Assembly (NCBI RefSeq): GCF_009766105.1
Contig: NZ_LMUH01000005.1
Span: 458,315-522,314, forward strand
Direction: 5' to 3'
DNA: 64,000 nt
From: Granulicella sp. S156
Lineage (GTDB): Bacteria > Acidobacteriota > Terriglobia > Terriglobales > Acidobacteriaceae
Shown: positions 51,497 to 61,511 of the stretch, piece by piece
How positions within the stretch are numbered: position 1 is the first letter of the stretch
How the letters are laid out: each line of letters opens with the position of its first letter
Notes under the pieces: model-generated
Database searches by the model: none
Told to the model about the DNA's origin: nothing
What the model saw: only the letters and a program-made list of their open reading frames with translations
Translations under genes and position numbers: made by a program

Positions 51497-52603
51497 CTAT
51501 TCGTAGGAAAGAGCATCAATGGGATCTTTGCGTGCCGCCTTCAGCGCTGGGTAAAGAGCCCCGCAGAGCGCGCCGAGCAGAGCAATGGCGACAGCTTTGA
51601 ATACCCAATCAGTCGTGACAGAGAAACTGAGCGTCGGGAAGCGGTTGTGCAGCGCGGCGCGCAGCAAATAGGTCGCGCTAACCCCGATGGCGATACCGGC
51701 CATGGCAAGCAGCATAGTTTCGCGCAACACTACGGAGACAATGCTGAGTTGTCCCGCACCCATCGATTTGAGGATGCCGATCTCTCTTGTCCGCTCCATC
51801 ACGGCGGTGTACATCGACTGGAAGATCACCATGAAGCCTATGATGATCGCGATACTGATAATGACGCGCAACGCAATATTGAACCCAGGCAGATGATCGG
51901 GCGTAAGCGTTGAGAGATACTCCTGAATGGTCTGTACGCTGTACTGTTGCAGTCCGTCCGTATTCAGAATTTCGTTGCGAACAGCATCCTGAAACTCAGG
52001 CTGGTTTTCGGTTTTGAGGTAGAAGACAGCGGCCTTGCCAGGGTTGCCGTCGAGCTCGTCCATCGTGGTGAGCGGGATGTATTTGCGGCCACCCTTACCG
52101 TGCTCGACGATGCCGCAGACGCGGAAGTCGTGGTTGAGAACCTTGGTCGTGTCCCCAACCTTGAGTCCCTTGCCTGCGGCTGCTTGCAAGTCGTCGATGA
52201 TGACGTCAAAGGGCTGCTGGAACGGGGTTCCGCTGAGAAATACAAATGGTTTCAGATCGTTGTAGGTGGCATAGTCGATACCAGATATATTTTCGAGCGA
52301 GGCTCCAGTCGTGAGCTTGATGTTGACCGGAGCGACAACCTGGACGTGCGGTAGCTTGCGCAGAACATTGGCGACGCGTATGTCGGCGGAGGCGGCGCTG
52401 GTATTGAGCAGAGCGCTGGCGGTGCCGGGATGCACGATCATGTCCATGCCGATACCGGATTGTTGGGTGCGATTGCCGTTCAGTATCCCGTAGAAGATGG
52501 CCACGACCGAGAGGATCATGATGACTTCGATGGCGACAGCAAAGGCGCTGATGACCGAGCGTAGCGGACGATGGACCAGATTGCCGACGATGAGTTTGTT
52601 CAT
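51497..52603 (-). CDS. FtsX/MacB-type ABC transporter permease without adjacent ATPase
   Basis: 368 residues. It has an N-terminal transmembrane helix (SVISAFAVAIEVIMILSVVA), a periplasmic domain of about 220 residues and three C-terminal helices (IALRVIISIAIIIGFMVIFQ, then TREIGILKSMGAGQLSIVSV, then FKAVAIALLGALCGALYPAL). It ends with the usual KAARKDPIDALSYE tail. The family moves lipoproteins or exports peptides with an ATPase and often an adaptor. Neither lies upstream; an ATPase would have to be coded elsewhere. It is 43 bp downstream of the polymerase gene. Confidence 0.9.
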   Translation of the reverse strand: MNKLIVGNLVHRPLRSVISAFAVAIEVIMILSVVAIFYGILNGNRTQQSGIGMDMIVHPGTASALLNTSAASADIRVANVLRKLPHVQVVAPVNIKLTTGASLENISGIDYATYNDLKPFVFLSGTPFQQPFDVIIDDLQAAAGKGLKVGDTTKVLNHDFRVCGIVEHGKGGRKYIPLTTMDELDGNPGKAAVFYLKTENQPEFQDAVRNEILNTDGLQQYSVQTIQEYLSTLTPDHLPGFNIALRVIISIAIIIGFMVIFQSMYTAVMERTREIGILKSMGAGQLSIVSVVLRETMLLAMAGIAIGVSATYLLRAALHNRFPTLSFSVTTDWVFKAVAIALLGALCGALYPALKAARKDPIDALSYE

Positions 52604-52646
52604 AAGGTTAAGCGGATTTTTGGTGAGGCTTGTGGCGGCACTCGCT

Positions 52647-54131
52647 TCAATTCATGCCGAAGGCAGGTTTGGCGGGCGAAGGCACGTCACTTCCGAAATC
52701 GAAAATAGAGCCGACGAGGGGGAGGACGTACTTGCAGGCCAAGGCGAGAAGGATCATGTACTCCGTAGTTGTGACCATGCCGAAAAGTCCGGTGAGGGAC
52801 CCTTCCGGAGCTGAGTGGGCACACATAAGAATCGCGACGATTACAGCGGGATGCTGACGGGCATCGCCGAGGAAACATGAAAAAATGAGGAAGACGGCGG
52901 CCATGCAAAGAGGCTCGATGAGAAGCACACCAGCGAGTCCATCTTCATGATACGCATCGGCAGAGGCTCCAAAAGAAATGCTTGTGCTCACGTCTTCATC
53001 GGTTATGGCACCGATCTCATGACCATAAACGTTCCCGAAGTAGGGAATTGGTTTGTCCGGCCAAAAAATATGTGGGACAACGTTCTCTATATCTTCTTTT
53101 AGGGGTTCAAGTCCATAAACACCATACATGCCTGTCACTGTGATAAGTGCGTCGTCGGGTGTTAGCATTTGTAGTCTGTCAAAGAGCCCCATAGAATGGC
53201 GGTAATAACCGAGCTTGCCATAGATGGATTCATTTTGTTCGGCGTTTCCCTTTATTACTTCGTCCATGTGGGTAAGTAAATACCCGGCTATCCTCGCATT
53301 GCCGAGCTCAGATCCTTCCTGGAGAACCCGGCCATATTGAGAGTAGGGGGTCGCATAAGCGTAGGCTACGTAGACAACGATAATGAGCGAGATGATATTG
53401 ATAGGCTTCAGCCTGTAACGACTGATTGCGGCACCGAGAATCCAGCAAACTGCGGGGCTGAAGAGAGCTTGTTTGGAGAAGATCAACAGGCCTTCCGCAG
53501 TCGAGATACCGAATAAGAAGACTAGCCAGGGTGTGACGCTGCGCTGTCCGCCGGTAGCGCGAATGGTGTATATCACCCCTAGGATAAGTGCGAAGGGTAG
53601 AAAATGATCGGCATTGTAGACTGTTGTGATAAAGCTGCTGCCGGTGATCAGCCCAATTCCGGCAAGCATATAAATGAGTTTCAAAAATAAGGCGATAGCG
53701 GTTGCGCCAAAATAGATAGTGCGCAAGTTCGGCATGGGGAGCTTGGCTTCGATAAAGGATTTACGCGGCCGGAAGCGGCTTTCGACATAGGCGCCGAATA
53801 GCATTGCCAGCATTCCGAAGAGGTAAATCTCGATTGTGAGTTGGGGGGAGGCAAGGAAGGTATCGGCTGGCTCTCCCAGTACTGCTTTGACAACGACACC
53901 CACTACGAGTGTGAGAACGGCGTTGAAAAAGATGTAAGCACCTGCAGGACGGTATAGACCGCCCGCGATATTGAAGGCCGCTGTGGCAACGAGAATAAAG
54001 GCGAAACAGCAGAGAGCAAACAACAGCTGTGTGCGTTCGAAGAGTTGCACGGCAAAGAGTACCGAGGCGAACGTGGTGGCCCAAGCATAGGGAATCCGCT
54101 CTGGATAAGGGATATGCATTGGACATCTCAT
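52647..54131 (-). CDS. O-antigen/oligosaccharide repeat unit polymerase-like membrane protein
   Basis: 494 residues from ATG 54131 (MRCPMHIPYPERIPYAW); an ATG at 54119 is an alternative, and a frame to 54371 exists but adds a basic non-conserved leader. Ten to twelve hydrophobic segments and one long periplasmic loop (residues about 280-360, with YGVYGLEPLKEDIENVVPHI and FWPDKPIPYFG) are typical of Wzy-like polymerases. These join repeat units on lipid carriers. It diverges from the SGNH/MBOAT pair, suggesting a small surface-polysaccharide locus. Confidence 0.75.
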   Translation of the reverse strand: MRCPMHIPYPERIPYAWATTFASVLFAVQLFERTQLLFALCCFAFILVATAAFNIAGGLYRPAGAYIFFNAVLTLVVGVVVKAVLGEPADTFLASPQLTIEIYLFGMLAMLFGAYVESRFRPRKSFIEAKLPMPNLRTIYFGATAIALFLKLIYMLAGIGLITGSSFITTVYNADHFLPFALILGVIYTIRATGGQRSVTPWLVFLFGISTAEGLLIFSKQALFSPAVCWILGAAISRYRLKPINIISLIIVVYVAYAYATPYSQYGRVLQEGSELGNARIAGYLLTHMDEVIKGNAEQNESIYGKLGYYRHSMGLFDRLQMLTPDDALITVTGMYGVYGLEPLKEDIENVVPHIFWPDKPIPYFGNVYGHEIGAITDEDVSTSISFGASADAYHEDGLAGVLLIEPLCMAAVFLIFSCFLGDARQHPAVIVAILMCAHSAPEGSLTGLFGMVTTTEYMILLALACKYVLPLVGSIFDFGSDVPSPAKPAFGMN

Positions 54132-54236
54132 TCTAGCAAAGTGGATTGACTGGCTTGCCTTCCGGGACCGGGGGGAGCAAGCCGGCCCGGACCTTGCGCG
54201 GATAATCATCCTCACGCTATCTTTGGGAAGCATGCG

Positions 54237-55346
54237 ATGGTTCAACAGGAAAAGTCGGTATACGATCCAAGCGTCGTGCCTGTAAAATGTGCAGGCCCGA
54301 GTAGAAGTGCTATTTCCCTGGCTCTTTTGCTGTTTTTTGCAGGCTTTATAGTCTCGGCAGGGGTTCTGCATCTCCTCATTGGTAGCGGGCTATCGCTGTA
54401 TGGGGCGGAACGCAGCGAGAAATTGGCTATGCTACAACGTAGCAACTATACTTTCTCTTCTGCAATATTTGGTTCAAGCCATGTACATCAGGGCTTTGAT
54501 CCTCGTGTTTTCGATTCCGCACTAACGGGATCGCCACTTGCCGTTCGCACTGTTAATCTTGGCCTCAATGGGGGTGCCCAAGTTGAGCAGCGGCTTGTAG
54601 CGCTTGATTTTCTCGCCCATCTCAAACCGCCTCCTGCCGGGCAACCGTGCCTGATTATGCTGGAGGTGACTGCACCCCCCAGGTTTTCCACTCTCTATAC
54701 CTGGCATCCGCGGCAGGTCAATATTCTTGACTGGCAATCGGTACAGCTGGCGAGTCACTTCGCTTTAGAGCCGGGTACTCGCCTCCATCGGTTGAATCTC
54801 AGAGTATCCCTGTACGAGTCGGCCATCTCCCATTTCATCAACATGGGGATGTTGAGCAGCCGTATCTTTCCGCCACCCTATGATGAGGCTGAAATTGTCA
54901 AAGAGACAGCAGACGATCGTCGGGGTATGTTGACTGAACTGCCCAATGAGATGACAAGAGCCGATGTTAAGCGTTCCTTTGCCGTTCGTCTCCCCATTCC
55001 CAAACCTCGCGATGAAAAGATGCAAAGAGGGGACTCGATGCTGATCGAAGATCTGCATCGAGCACTGAATGGTGGCAGAGTTCAATACCTCTGGGTCGCG
55101 ATGCCAGGCCTGGATGATCTGAAAGAGTATCCCGTGTATCCAGCCTCGCAAAAAACTTCTTTCGGCGAGGTGCCAATCCTCAATCTTGCACGCCCTGACC
55201 TGTATCCTCAGCTATACGATCCTTCGCTATGGTTTGATAATCAGCACCTGAACGAACAAGGTGCAAAGCTGGCGTCTCAGGTTTTGGCGGCGCTATTTCT
55301 GGCGTGGTCAGACGAACATTCTGTGCAGCAAAATTGCGGAGGCTGA
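54237..55346 (+). CDS. SGNH-like membrane-anchored protein, partner of an MBOAT acyltransferase
   Basis: 369 residues. An N-terminal transmembrane helix (LALLLFFAGFIVSAGVLHLL) is followed by an exported domain. A block-I-like motif (SAIFGSSHVHQGFDPRVFDS) and a final block with FDNQHLNEQGAKLASQVLAA (DxxH-type) fit SGNH-hydrolase-like proteins such as DltD and AlgJ/X. It ends 1 bp before the MBOAT gene. These partners typically transfer an acyl group from the MBOAT protein to a cell-surface polymer. Confidence 0.75.
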   Translation: MVQQEKSVYDPSVVPVKCAGPSRSAISLALLLFFAGFIVSAGVLHLLIGSGLSLYGAERSEKLAMLQRSNYTFSSAIFGSSHVHQGFDPRVFDSALTGSPLAVRTVNLGLNGGAQVEQRLVALDFLAHLKPPPAGQPCLIMLEVTAPPRFSTLYTWHPRQVNILDWQSVQLASHFALEPGTRLHRLNLRVSLYESAISHFINMGMLSSRIFPPPYDEAEIVKETADDRRGMLTELPNEMTRADVKRSFAVRLPIPKPRDEKMQRGDSMLIEDLHRALNGGRVQYLWVAMPGLDDLKEYPVYPASQKTSFGEVPILNLARPDLYPQLYDPSLWFDNQHLNEQGAKLASQVLAALFLAWSDEHSVQQNCGG

Positions 55347-55347
55347 C

Positions 55348-56757
55348 TTGCTTTTCATCGAATTCCGCTTTTTTATTTTTCTGGCTGTAGTCCTGACGGC
55401 TTACTGGTCGCTGAGATCAAACAACGCGCGCAAGTGGCTCATCCTCGCTGCCAGCTACTTCTTCTACGGTTCCTGGGATTGGCGCTTTGCTGTGATGCTT
55501 GGAGTCCTCTCTGCTGCTGACTGGTACTTCGCCCTTCGCATCGAGCGATCGGAGTCTGCCTCGACCCGCAAGGCTTTCGTCTATTCCTCAGTCGCCATGA
55601 ATCTGTCAGTGTTGGCGTTCTTTAAGTATTTCCATTTTTTCGTTAACAGTGCCATCGCGTTAGCCGGGCAGCTGCAAATCCACTTGGATCAGCCCACGCT
55701 CAAAATCATTTTGCCGATTGGCGTGAGTTTCTTTACCTTTCAGTCCTTGAGCTACACCATCGACGTGTATCGGCGAGAGATTCACGCCTCATCAAACCTG
55801 CGCGATTATCTAATGTTTGCCTCGTTTTTCCCTCAACTGGTGGCTGGTCCGATTGTCCGCCCGAAGTATTTCTTGCCCCAGATGGTCTCGAAACGTACTG
55901 TTTCGCTGAGCGAGGTAAAGGCTAGCCTCTACCTCTTCCTGCTGGGTTTCCTGAAGAAGACGGCTATAGCGGATAACATTTCGCCCTATGTAGATCGAGT
56001 TTTCAATACGCCAACTCACTACAGTGCGCTGGCCTGCATTACGGCTACATGGCTCTATGCCACACAGATATTTTGCGATTTTTCGGGCTATTCCGACATG
56101 GCAATCGCGGTCGCGGGGCTACTCGGATTTAAGCTGGCCCTGAACTTCGACGCTCCCTATCTCGCAGTATCCATTCAGGACTTCTGGCGGCGCTGGCATA
56201 TCTCGCTCTCCACCTGGATTCGTGACTATATCTATTTCTCGCTGGGCGGAAGCCGCATGGGCAGCCGCTGGGGAACCTATCGCAATCTGATGATTACCAT
56301 GCTTGCTGGCGGCTTATGGCATGGTGCTGCATGGACTTTTGTAGCCTGGGGGGGCTTGCATGGGGCGGCGCAGGTGAGCCACCAGGAGTTTCTTCGGGTC
56401 CTTCCAGTTGAGGAGCACCACAACCCCTGGAGGCGGTTTCTCGGCTGGTTTCTCACGCTGAATGCTGTTTGCCTCTTCTGGATTCTTTTCCGGGCATCCA
56501 GCTTTTCAGTGGCTTGGCTGCTAATTCGACGCTATCTCTTTTTAGATCTTGGCGGCTCAGAGAGGCTGCCTATGTGGCTCCTGGTCCTACCCATCGCGCT
56601 TCTGGCTGGGCAGATTTTGATGCGCCGCACCCGGATTGGCATACGAATCGTTTCGTTGCCATTGGGTGCCTTCGCTACCGTGTATGGAGCCGTCTGGGCT
56701 ATTGCAATGGCGATGCTGCCACTGGGATATAGACCTTTTATCTATTTTCAGTTCTAA
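55348..56757 (+). CDS. MBOAT-family O-acyltransferase (AlgI/DltB-like)
   Basis: 469 residues from TTG 55348, chosen for GGAGG at 55338-55342 and the preceding stop at 55344-55346. Many hydrophobic segments are present. The family signature is DFWRRWHISLSTWIRDYIYF, followed by GGLWHGAAWTFVAWGGLHGA with the essential His. It moves acyl groups across the inner membrane for acylation of exopolysaccharides. It forms a tight two-gene operon with the SGNH-like gene. Confidence 0.92.
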   Translation: MLFIEFRFFIFLAVVLTAYWSLRSNNARKWLILAASYFFYGSWDWRFAVMLGVLSAADWYFALRIERSESASTRKAFVYSSVAMNLSVLAFFKYFHFFVNSAIALAGQLQIHLDQPTLKIILPIGVSFFTFQSLSYTIDVYRREIHASSNLRDYLMFASFFPQLVAGPIVRPKYFLPQMVSKRTVSLSEVKASLYLFLLGFLKKTAIADNISPYVDRVFNTPTHYSALACITATWLYATQIFCDFSGYSDMAIAVAGLLGFKLALNFDAPYLAVSIQDFWRRWHISLSTWIRDYIYFSLGGSRMGSRWGTYRNLMITMLAGGLWHGAAWTFVAWGGLHGAAQVSHQEFLRVLPVEEHHNPWRRFLGWFLTLNAVCLFWILFRASSFSVAWLLIRRYLFLDLGGSERLPMWLLVLPIALLAGQILMRRTRIGIRIVSLPLGAFATVYGAVWAIAMAMLPLGYRPFIYFQF

Positions 56758-56988
56758 GTTGCAGCCACTTTGCTGCCCGCACGAACCTTAACCGTCGATG
56801 CTGAGCAAATGCGTTCACATCTGTGCATCCCGACCCGTAACGAATTAGATGCAATGTCGAATGCACATTCGCGATCTTGATACCGTTCGTGGCATTCTGA
56901 AAGGGAATTGGAATATCTGCCGCCGTCTTCAGAAACTGGCGACTAAAGTGGTTTCACTGTAGGTAGAGGAGCGATTAGGCCCGCCAAT

Positions 56989-57498
56989 ATGGCGACACTC
57001 GGTTCGCGCATATCGAACCGTCGGAGATCGAGGGTGTCCTTCGGCAGAGACTTACAATTGGAACGCGAGAATCGCGGTGTGTCGTTGGAGCAGCTCGCAG
57101 AGGGCACCAAGGTGCCTTCGCGCTTTCTTTATGCCCTCGAGGCTGATGATTTCGGCTGCCTGCCCGGCGGCGTCTTCAATAAAGGTATTGTGAGCAGCTA
57201 CTGCCGCCATCTGGGGATCGCGGAAGAGTCGTGGCTCGCGCGCTTTGCAGCCAGTGCTCAGACGACTAGTGATGAACACGATTGGGCAGTCTTTGCGGAA
57301 AATGTAAAACGAAACCGCGTACAGATGGGAACTGGCATGCGGCGGCGCTGGTGGGGAGTGCTGCTCTTGTTGGTTATGTTGGGCGCGCTGGCATGGGTGG
57401 CATGGCGTTATGTCATCCAGCCCGGAGTTCGTCCCTCTGGGGTGCTTCCCGTGGGTGCCTTCCGGTTACAGAAGAATGCAGGGCAGGCAGCGGTCTGA
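56989..57498 (+). CDS. RodZ-like helix-turn-helix membrane protein
   Basis: 169 residues. An N-terminal Xre-type helix-turn-helix (FGRDLQLERENRGVSLEQLA, TKVPSRFLYALEADDF, LPGGVFNKGIVSSYCRHLGI) as in RodZ is followed by a basic linker and one transmembrane helix (WWGVLLLLVMLGALAWVAW). A short periplasmic tail follows without the usual RodZ C-terminal domain. RodZ ties MreB to the envelope; whether this short form does so is unknown. Confidence 0.85.
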   Translation: MATLGSRISNRRRSRVSFGRDLQLERENRGVSLEQLAEGTKVPSRFLYALEADDFGCLPGGVFNKGIVSSYCRHLGIAEESWLARFAASAQTTSDEHDWAVFAENVKRNRVQMGTGMRRRWWGVLLLLVMLGALAWVAWRYVIQPGVRPSGVLPVGAFRLQKNAGQAAV

Positions 57499-57519
57499 TT
57501 CAGCCTGCCGATTTCATAC

Positions 57520-57562
57520 TGAAACAGCATGAGCCAATACTGAAACAGCATGAGTCAATTTG
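57520..57562. repeat. short tandem repeat
   Basis: A 21-bp unit (ACTGAAACAGCATGAGCCAAT / ACTGAAACAGCATGAGTCAAT) occurs twice in a row, differing at one base. It lies about 20 bp after the RodZ-like gene. Confidence 0.8.
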
Positions 57563-57626
57563 CGGTTGACGTACGTATCTACCATTTAACGGTTCATAAT
57601 AAGCAGCACACGCCAGGTTCACAGGT

Positions 57627-57666
57627 GCCTCTATATCAGTTTTTGCCAAAAAACTGATATAGAGGC
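57627..57666. promoter_or_regulatory. 18-bp perfect inverted repeat ahead of the third Oar-like gene
   Basis: GCCTCTATATCAGTTTTT and its exact reverse complement flank a 4-base loop. It lies about 65 bp upstream of the start at 57732. On the plus strand the arms' T- and A-runs are inside the stem, so it is not a classical terminator. It could be a hairpin in the leader, or an operator. Confidence 0.6.
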
Positions 57667-57731
57667 GATGCCATTTTTAGAAACGGCGCCGTAGCAGCCT
57701 GTTTGGTTGTTAGCTCTTGGAGGATGCATTG

Positions 57732-60700
57732 ATGAGACATATTGTTGCAGCTGTCCTGATGTTGGCTTCTCTTTGTACGGCTACGGCCGTTGCCCAAACC
57801 GCAACCACCTCGCTCCGTGGCGTCGTGAAGGACTCGAGCGGCGCACTTGTCCCGGGCGCGTCGATCACCCTTTTAGACAAGGCCACCAACAACACCTATC
57901 ACGCAGTCTCCAGTGCCTCCGGCTACTATATTTTTCCAATCGTCGTTCCGGCGCACTATCTCATCACTACCGTCTCCAGTGGTTTTGCCCCTCAGACCCG
58001 CACTGCCGAACTGCTCGTCGAGCAGCCAGCCACCATCGACTTTACCCTTGGTGTAGCCGCCGACACGGTTACAGTGGATGTCAGCGCCGCCACGCAAACC
58101 CTCAATTTTACGGATGCCACAATGGGCAACTCTGTTGGCAATGCCACTATCCAGGCCCTGCCCATGGATGGTCGCAACCCTATCTCTCTACTTGAGCTTC
58201 AGCCTGGTGTTCTTTACATCGGCGATAACACCGACAGCCGCCAGGGAGCCGTTGCTGGTGGCCGTTCGGACCAGGGCAACATCACTCTCGATGGACTCGA
58301 CGACAACGACCAGATCGGCGGCGCTGCTTTTACGACCATCCTGCGTTCCACTCTTGACTCCACAGAGGAGTTCCGCGTCGTTACCTCGAACGGCACCGCC
58401 CAGGCAGGCCGCTCTTCCGGCGCTCAGGTCAATCTGGTCACCAAGAGCGGAACCAACAAGTACCACGGCGCACTTTACGAGTACTATCGCCCTACCAACA
58501 CCGTCGCTAACTCCTTCTTCAATAAGAACAGCGAGATTCTTTCTGGAGAACCGAACATCCCCCAAAAATATATAGTGAACACCTTTGGAGGCAGCATCGG
58601 CGGTCCCATCAAGAAAGATAAGCTCTTCTACTTCTTCAACTACGAGGGTCAACGCATTGGCACTGGTAGTGTCGTTGGAGCCACAGTGCCCATGGCTGGT
58701 TTCATGCAGGGTGAGCTAAGTTACCCCGACACCAATGGCAACACCCAAACCTTGTCACCCGCACAAGTCGCGCAGTTGGACGCACCCTGTACCGGCAACA
58801 CCTTTAATGGAGCGCCGGTTTGTCCCGCGGGTCCCGGACCCAACGCCGCCATACTCTCCTACTACGCTAAGGTGCCCGTTGCCACCGGCACAATTCTGGG
58901 CGACGGCTATAACTCCGGCTCCTTTTACTTTGTCTCCCCGACGCCAAGTACGCAGAACACCAGCATCCTCAAGATCGACTACAACCTGAATAGCGCAAAT
59001 CGTATCTTCGTCCGTGGAAACCTGCAGAAAGATACTGCTTCCGGAGCTGAAAACCTACCGGGTCAACCCCCTGCCTCCTACACAGATGACAACACCAAGG
59101 GCATCTCCGCCGGCTACACCTGGACCCCTACCGCTAATATGGTCAATGACCTGCGCTACGGTTTTATCCGCCAGGGCTACCAGGTCAGCGGCATTGGCTC
59201 CGGCGATTATGTCGGCGTATACGGACTCACTCAGCCCACCGCCCAGACTCGTAACACTATCCTCCATGTCCCGGTGAACAACATTACCGATACCTTCACC
59301 TGGGTCAAAGGCACGCACACCATCGCTCTAGGCGGCAACTGGCGCGGCATCACAAACGAAAATGGCTCCGATGCCAACTCCTTCGACGGTGCCAGCACCA
59401 ACGAGCAATATGCCAATACTTCCGATCTGCCTCTCCCCAGTAACATTGCCAGCAGTTTTGCCAGTGACTCCTGGATGTACGCCTACGGCAATCTCGTGGG
59501 AGTGGTCCCTGAGGTCTATAAGGTTTATAACTACAAAATCAGCAGCCCTACCTCGGGCACAGCCCTGCCCGATGGCACCTTCGTCAATCGGGACTACCGC
59601 TCCAACGAGTTTGAGTACTTCCTGCAGGACACTTGGCACGCCCGACATAACCTCACTCTCACCTTTGGTCTGCGCCACACCCTCCTCCAAACCCCCTATG
59701 AGACTCATGGTCAGCAGATCTCGCCAACCATCGATACCGATGCCTGGTACAAGGAACGCGAATCTGCCGCTCTACAGAGCCAGATCTACGAGCCCACCGT
59801 CTATTTAGCACCCTCCGGTAAGGCCAATGGACAGCCCGGCTATTGGCCCAAGCAGAAAGATAATGTTGCCCCGCGCATCGGCATAGTCTTCGCACCAGAT
59901 CCAAAGACCTCCATCCGCGCCAGCTTTGGCATCTACTATGACCACTACGGCGAAGCTCTCGCAAACACCTTCAGCCAGGAAGGCGCCATCGGACTCAACG
60001 CCGGTATCTCCAATGGAGCAGACGAGCTTGGCTTTGAGAACGCTCCCCGTTTCACTGGGCCTCACAACATTCCAGATATCTCCCTGCCTCCTTTTTCCCC
60101 CACGATATCGTTCCCTAACCCGCCGCCCATAGACGGTTTCGGCATCGACTGGGGCATTGATAACCGCCTGAAAACTCCCTACGCAGAGTCCTTTAATCTC
60201 TCCGTTCAGCACGAGTTTCCCGGTGGTTTCGTCTTCGAGGAGGCTTATGTCGGTCGCCTGGGCCGGCATCTTCTCCAGCAGTTGGATCTGGCGGAGCCGG
60301 TGGACTACGTGGATCCGCAAGGCGGTGGGGACTACTTCAGCAACGCCCGCACGCTCTCTGCTGCGGTCGATGCTGCCCCCTTCGGAACCTTCAATGGAAA
60401 TCGTCAAAAAGTGAACAGCAATGTTACGGCCATTCCGTACTTCGAGAATGTTTTCCCTTACATGAAGAATCATGACTATGGGGGAGAAAGCGCCACGCAG
60501 GCCATCTTTAACAACGCGTGGGCGCCCGAACGCTATACCAACGGTGAGACCTTCTCGCTGGTCATGCTGGATTTTGCTCCCTATGGTTTTTTCCCCGGTA
60601 TCCCCACCCAGTCCCGCTTCTTTAGCAACCAGTTCTCCTCGCTCTATTCCTGGGACTCTATCGGCACTAGTTCTTACAACGCTCTACAGTTCACCCTCCG

Positions 60701-61466
60701 ACATCCCGCTTCTCATGGCTTGACGGTTGATGTGAGCTATACCTTCTCTAAATCTCTGGATCTGGGTTCTGAGACCGAGCGCACCAGTCAGCTCGGCAAC
60801 ACAGACGACGCCTATACCAACTTCGCGATACAGAACACCTGGAACCCCAAACTCAACAAAGGCCCCTCTGACTTTGATACCCACAGCCTGATCACCGGCG
60901 ATTGGGTCTATGCCCTGCCTGTTGGCCGCGGCAAAGCCGTGCTATGCACTACAAATCATCTGGTCGACGCTCTCATCGGCGGATGGCAGTGGGCTGGTCT
61001 CGCCCGCTGGACCAGCGGACTGCCTTTCACTCTGGAATCTCCTGCGTATCCCTCCAACTACAACAATCCAGGCTTCGCGTTCAATGTCGGTAACGTTCAA
61101 ACCCACAGAAACATCACCGCCGGAGTTCCCCATGTCTTCGATGCCGCCACGGTCAGCGCCATCAACAACGGCATATACTTCGGCAATACCATTCGGCTTC
61201 CCTATGCAGGTGAAGCTGGTTCGCGCAACAACTTCCGTGGAGATGGCTATTTCGATATTGATTCTTCGCTCACGAAGAGCTGGAATCTGGGCAACCTGGT
61301 CAAACTAAAATTTGCTGGCGAGCTCTATAACGTCTCCAACTCCGACCGTTTTGACGTCAGCGTTGCCGGTCTGAACGCGCGAACAGCCAGCACACTCCTT
61401 GGTACTTATAGTGGAAACCTCTCCACCTACCGCCGGATGCAGTTCGGCTTGCGGTTGGACTTCTAA
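57732..61466 (+). CDS. Oar-like TonB-dependent outer-membrane protein C
   Basis: 1244 residues from ATG 57732, with GGAGG upstream. A signal peptide (MRHIVAAVLMLASLCTATAV) and a carboxypeptidase-regulatory domain (RGVVKDSSGALVPGASITLL, YYIFPIVVPAHYLITTVSSG) come first. A plug follows (VGNATIQALPMDGRNPISLL, DQGNITLDGLDDNDQIGGAA, GGSIGGPIKKDKLFYFFNYE). The beta-barrel contains the classical LRYGFIRQGYQ and FEYFLQDTWHARHNLTLTFG segments and ends in RMQFGLRLDF. It belongs to another subgroup than the tandem pair at 42-48 kb. The substrate is unknown. Confidence 0.93.
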   Translation: MRHIVAAVLMLASLCTATAVAQTATTSLRGVVKDSSGALVPGASITLLDKATNNTYHAVSSASGYYIFPIVVPAHYLITTVSSGFAPQTRTAELLVEQPATIDFTLGVAADTVTVDVSAATQTLNFTDATMGNSVGNATIQALPMDGRNPISLLELQPGVLYIGDNTDSRQGAVAGGRSDQGNITLDGLDDNDQIGGAAFTTILRSTLDSTEEFRVVTSNGTAQAGRSSGAQVNLVTKSGTNKYHGALYEYYRPTNTVANSFFNKNSEILSGEPNIPQKYIVNTFGGSIGGPIKKDKLFYFFNYEGQRIGTGSVVGATVPMAGFMQGELSYPDTNGNTQTLSPAQVAQLDAPCTGNTFNGAPVCPAGPGPNAAILSYYAKVPVATGTILGDGYNSGSFYFVSPTPSTQNTSILKIDYNLNSANRIFVRGNLQKDTASGAENLPGQPPASYTDDNTKGISAGYTWTPTANMVNDLRYGFIRQGYQVSGIGSGDYVGVYGLTQPTAQTRNTILHVPVNNITDTFTWVKGTHTIALGGNWRGITNENGSDANSFDGASTNEQYANTSDLPLPSNIASSFASDSWMYAYGNLVGVVPEVYKVYNYKISSPTSGTALPDGTFVNRDYRSNEFEYFLQDTWHARHNLTLTFGLRHTLLQTPYETHGQQISPTIDTDAWYKERESAALQSQIYEPTVYLAPSGKANGQPGYWPKQKDNVAPRIGIVFAPDPKTSIRASFGIYYDHYGEALANTFSQEGAIGLNAGISNGADELGFENAPRFTGPHNIPDISLPPFSPTISFPNPPPIDGFGIDWGIDNRLKTPYAESFNLSVQHEFPGGFVFEEAYVGRLGRHLLQQLDLAEPVDYVDPQGGGDYFSNARTLSAAVDAAPFGTFNGNRQKVNSNVTAIPYFENVFPYMKNHDYGGESATQAIFNNAWAPERYTNGETFSLVMLDFAPYGFFPGIPTQSRFFSNQFSSLYSWDSIGTSSYNALQFTLRHPASHGLTVDVSYTFSKSLDLGSETERTSQLGNTDDAYTNFAIQNTWNPKLNKGPSDFDTHSLITGDWVYALPVGRGKAVLCTTNHLVDALIGGWQWAGLARWTSGLPFTLESPAYPSNYNNPGFAFNVGNVQTHRNITAGVPHVFDAATVSAINNGIYFGNTIRLPYAGEAGSRNNFRGDGYFDIDSSLTKSWNLGNLVKLKFAGELYNVSNSDRFDVSVAGLNARTASTLLGTYSGNLSTYRRMQFGLRLDF

Positions 61467-61511
61467 AAAACAACGGCCAAAAGCTTTAACGTAGAAGGCC
61501 CTCAACCTCAA

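Noticed and set aside
56758-56988. Gene between the MBOAT and RodZ-like genes
   Set aside because: 231 bp with no supported frame; probably only the promoter of the RodZ-like gene.
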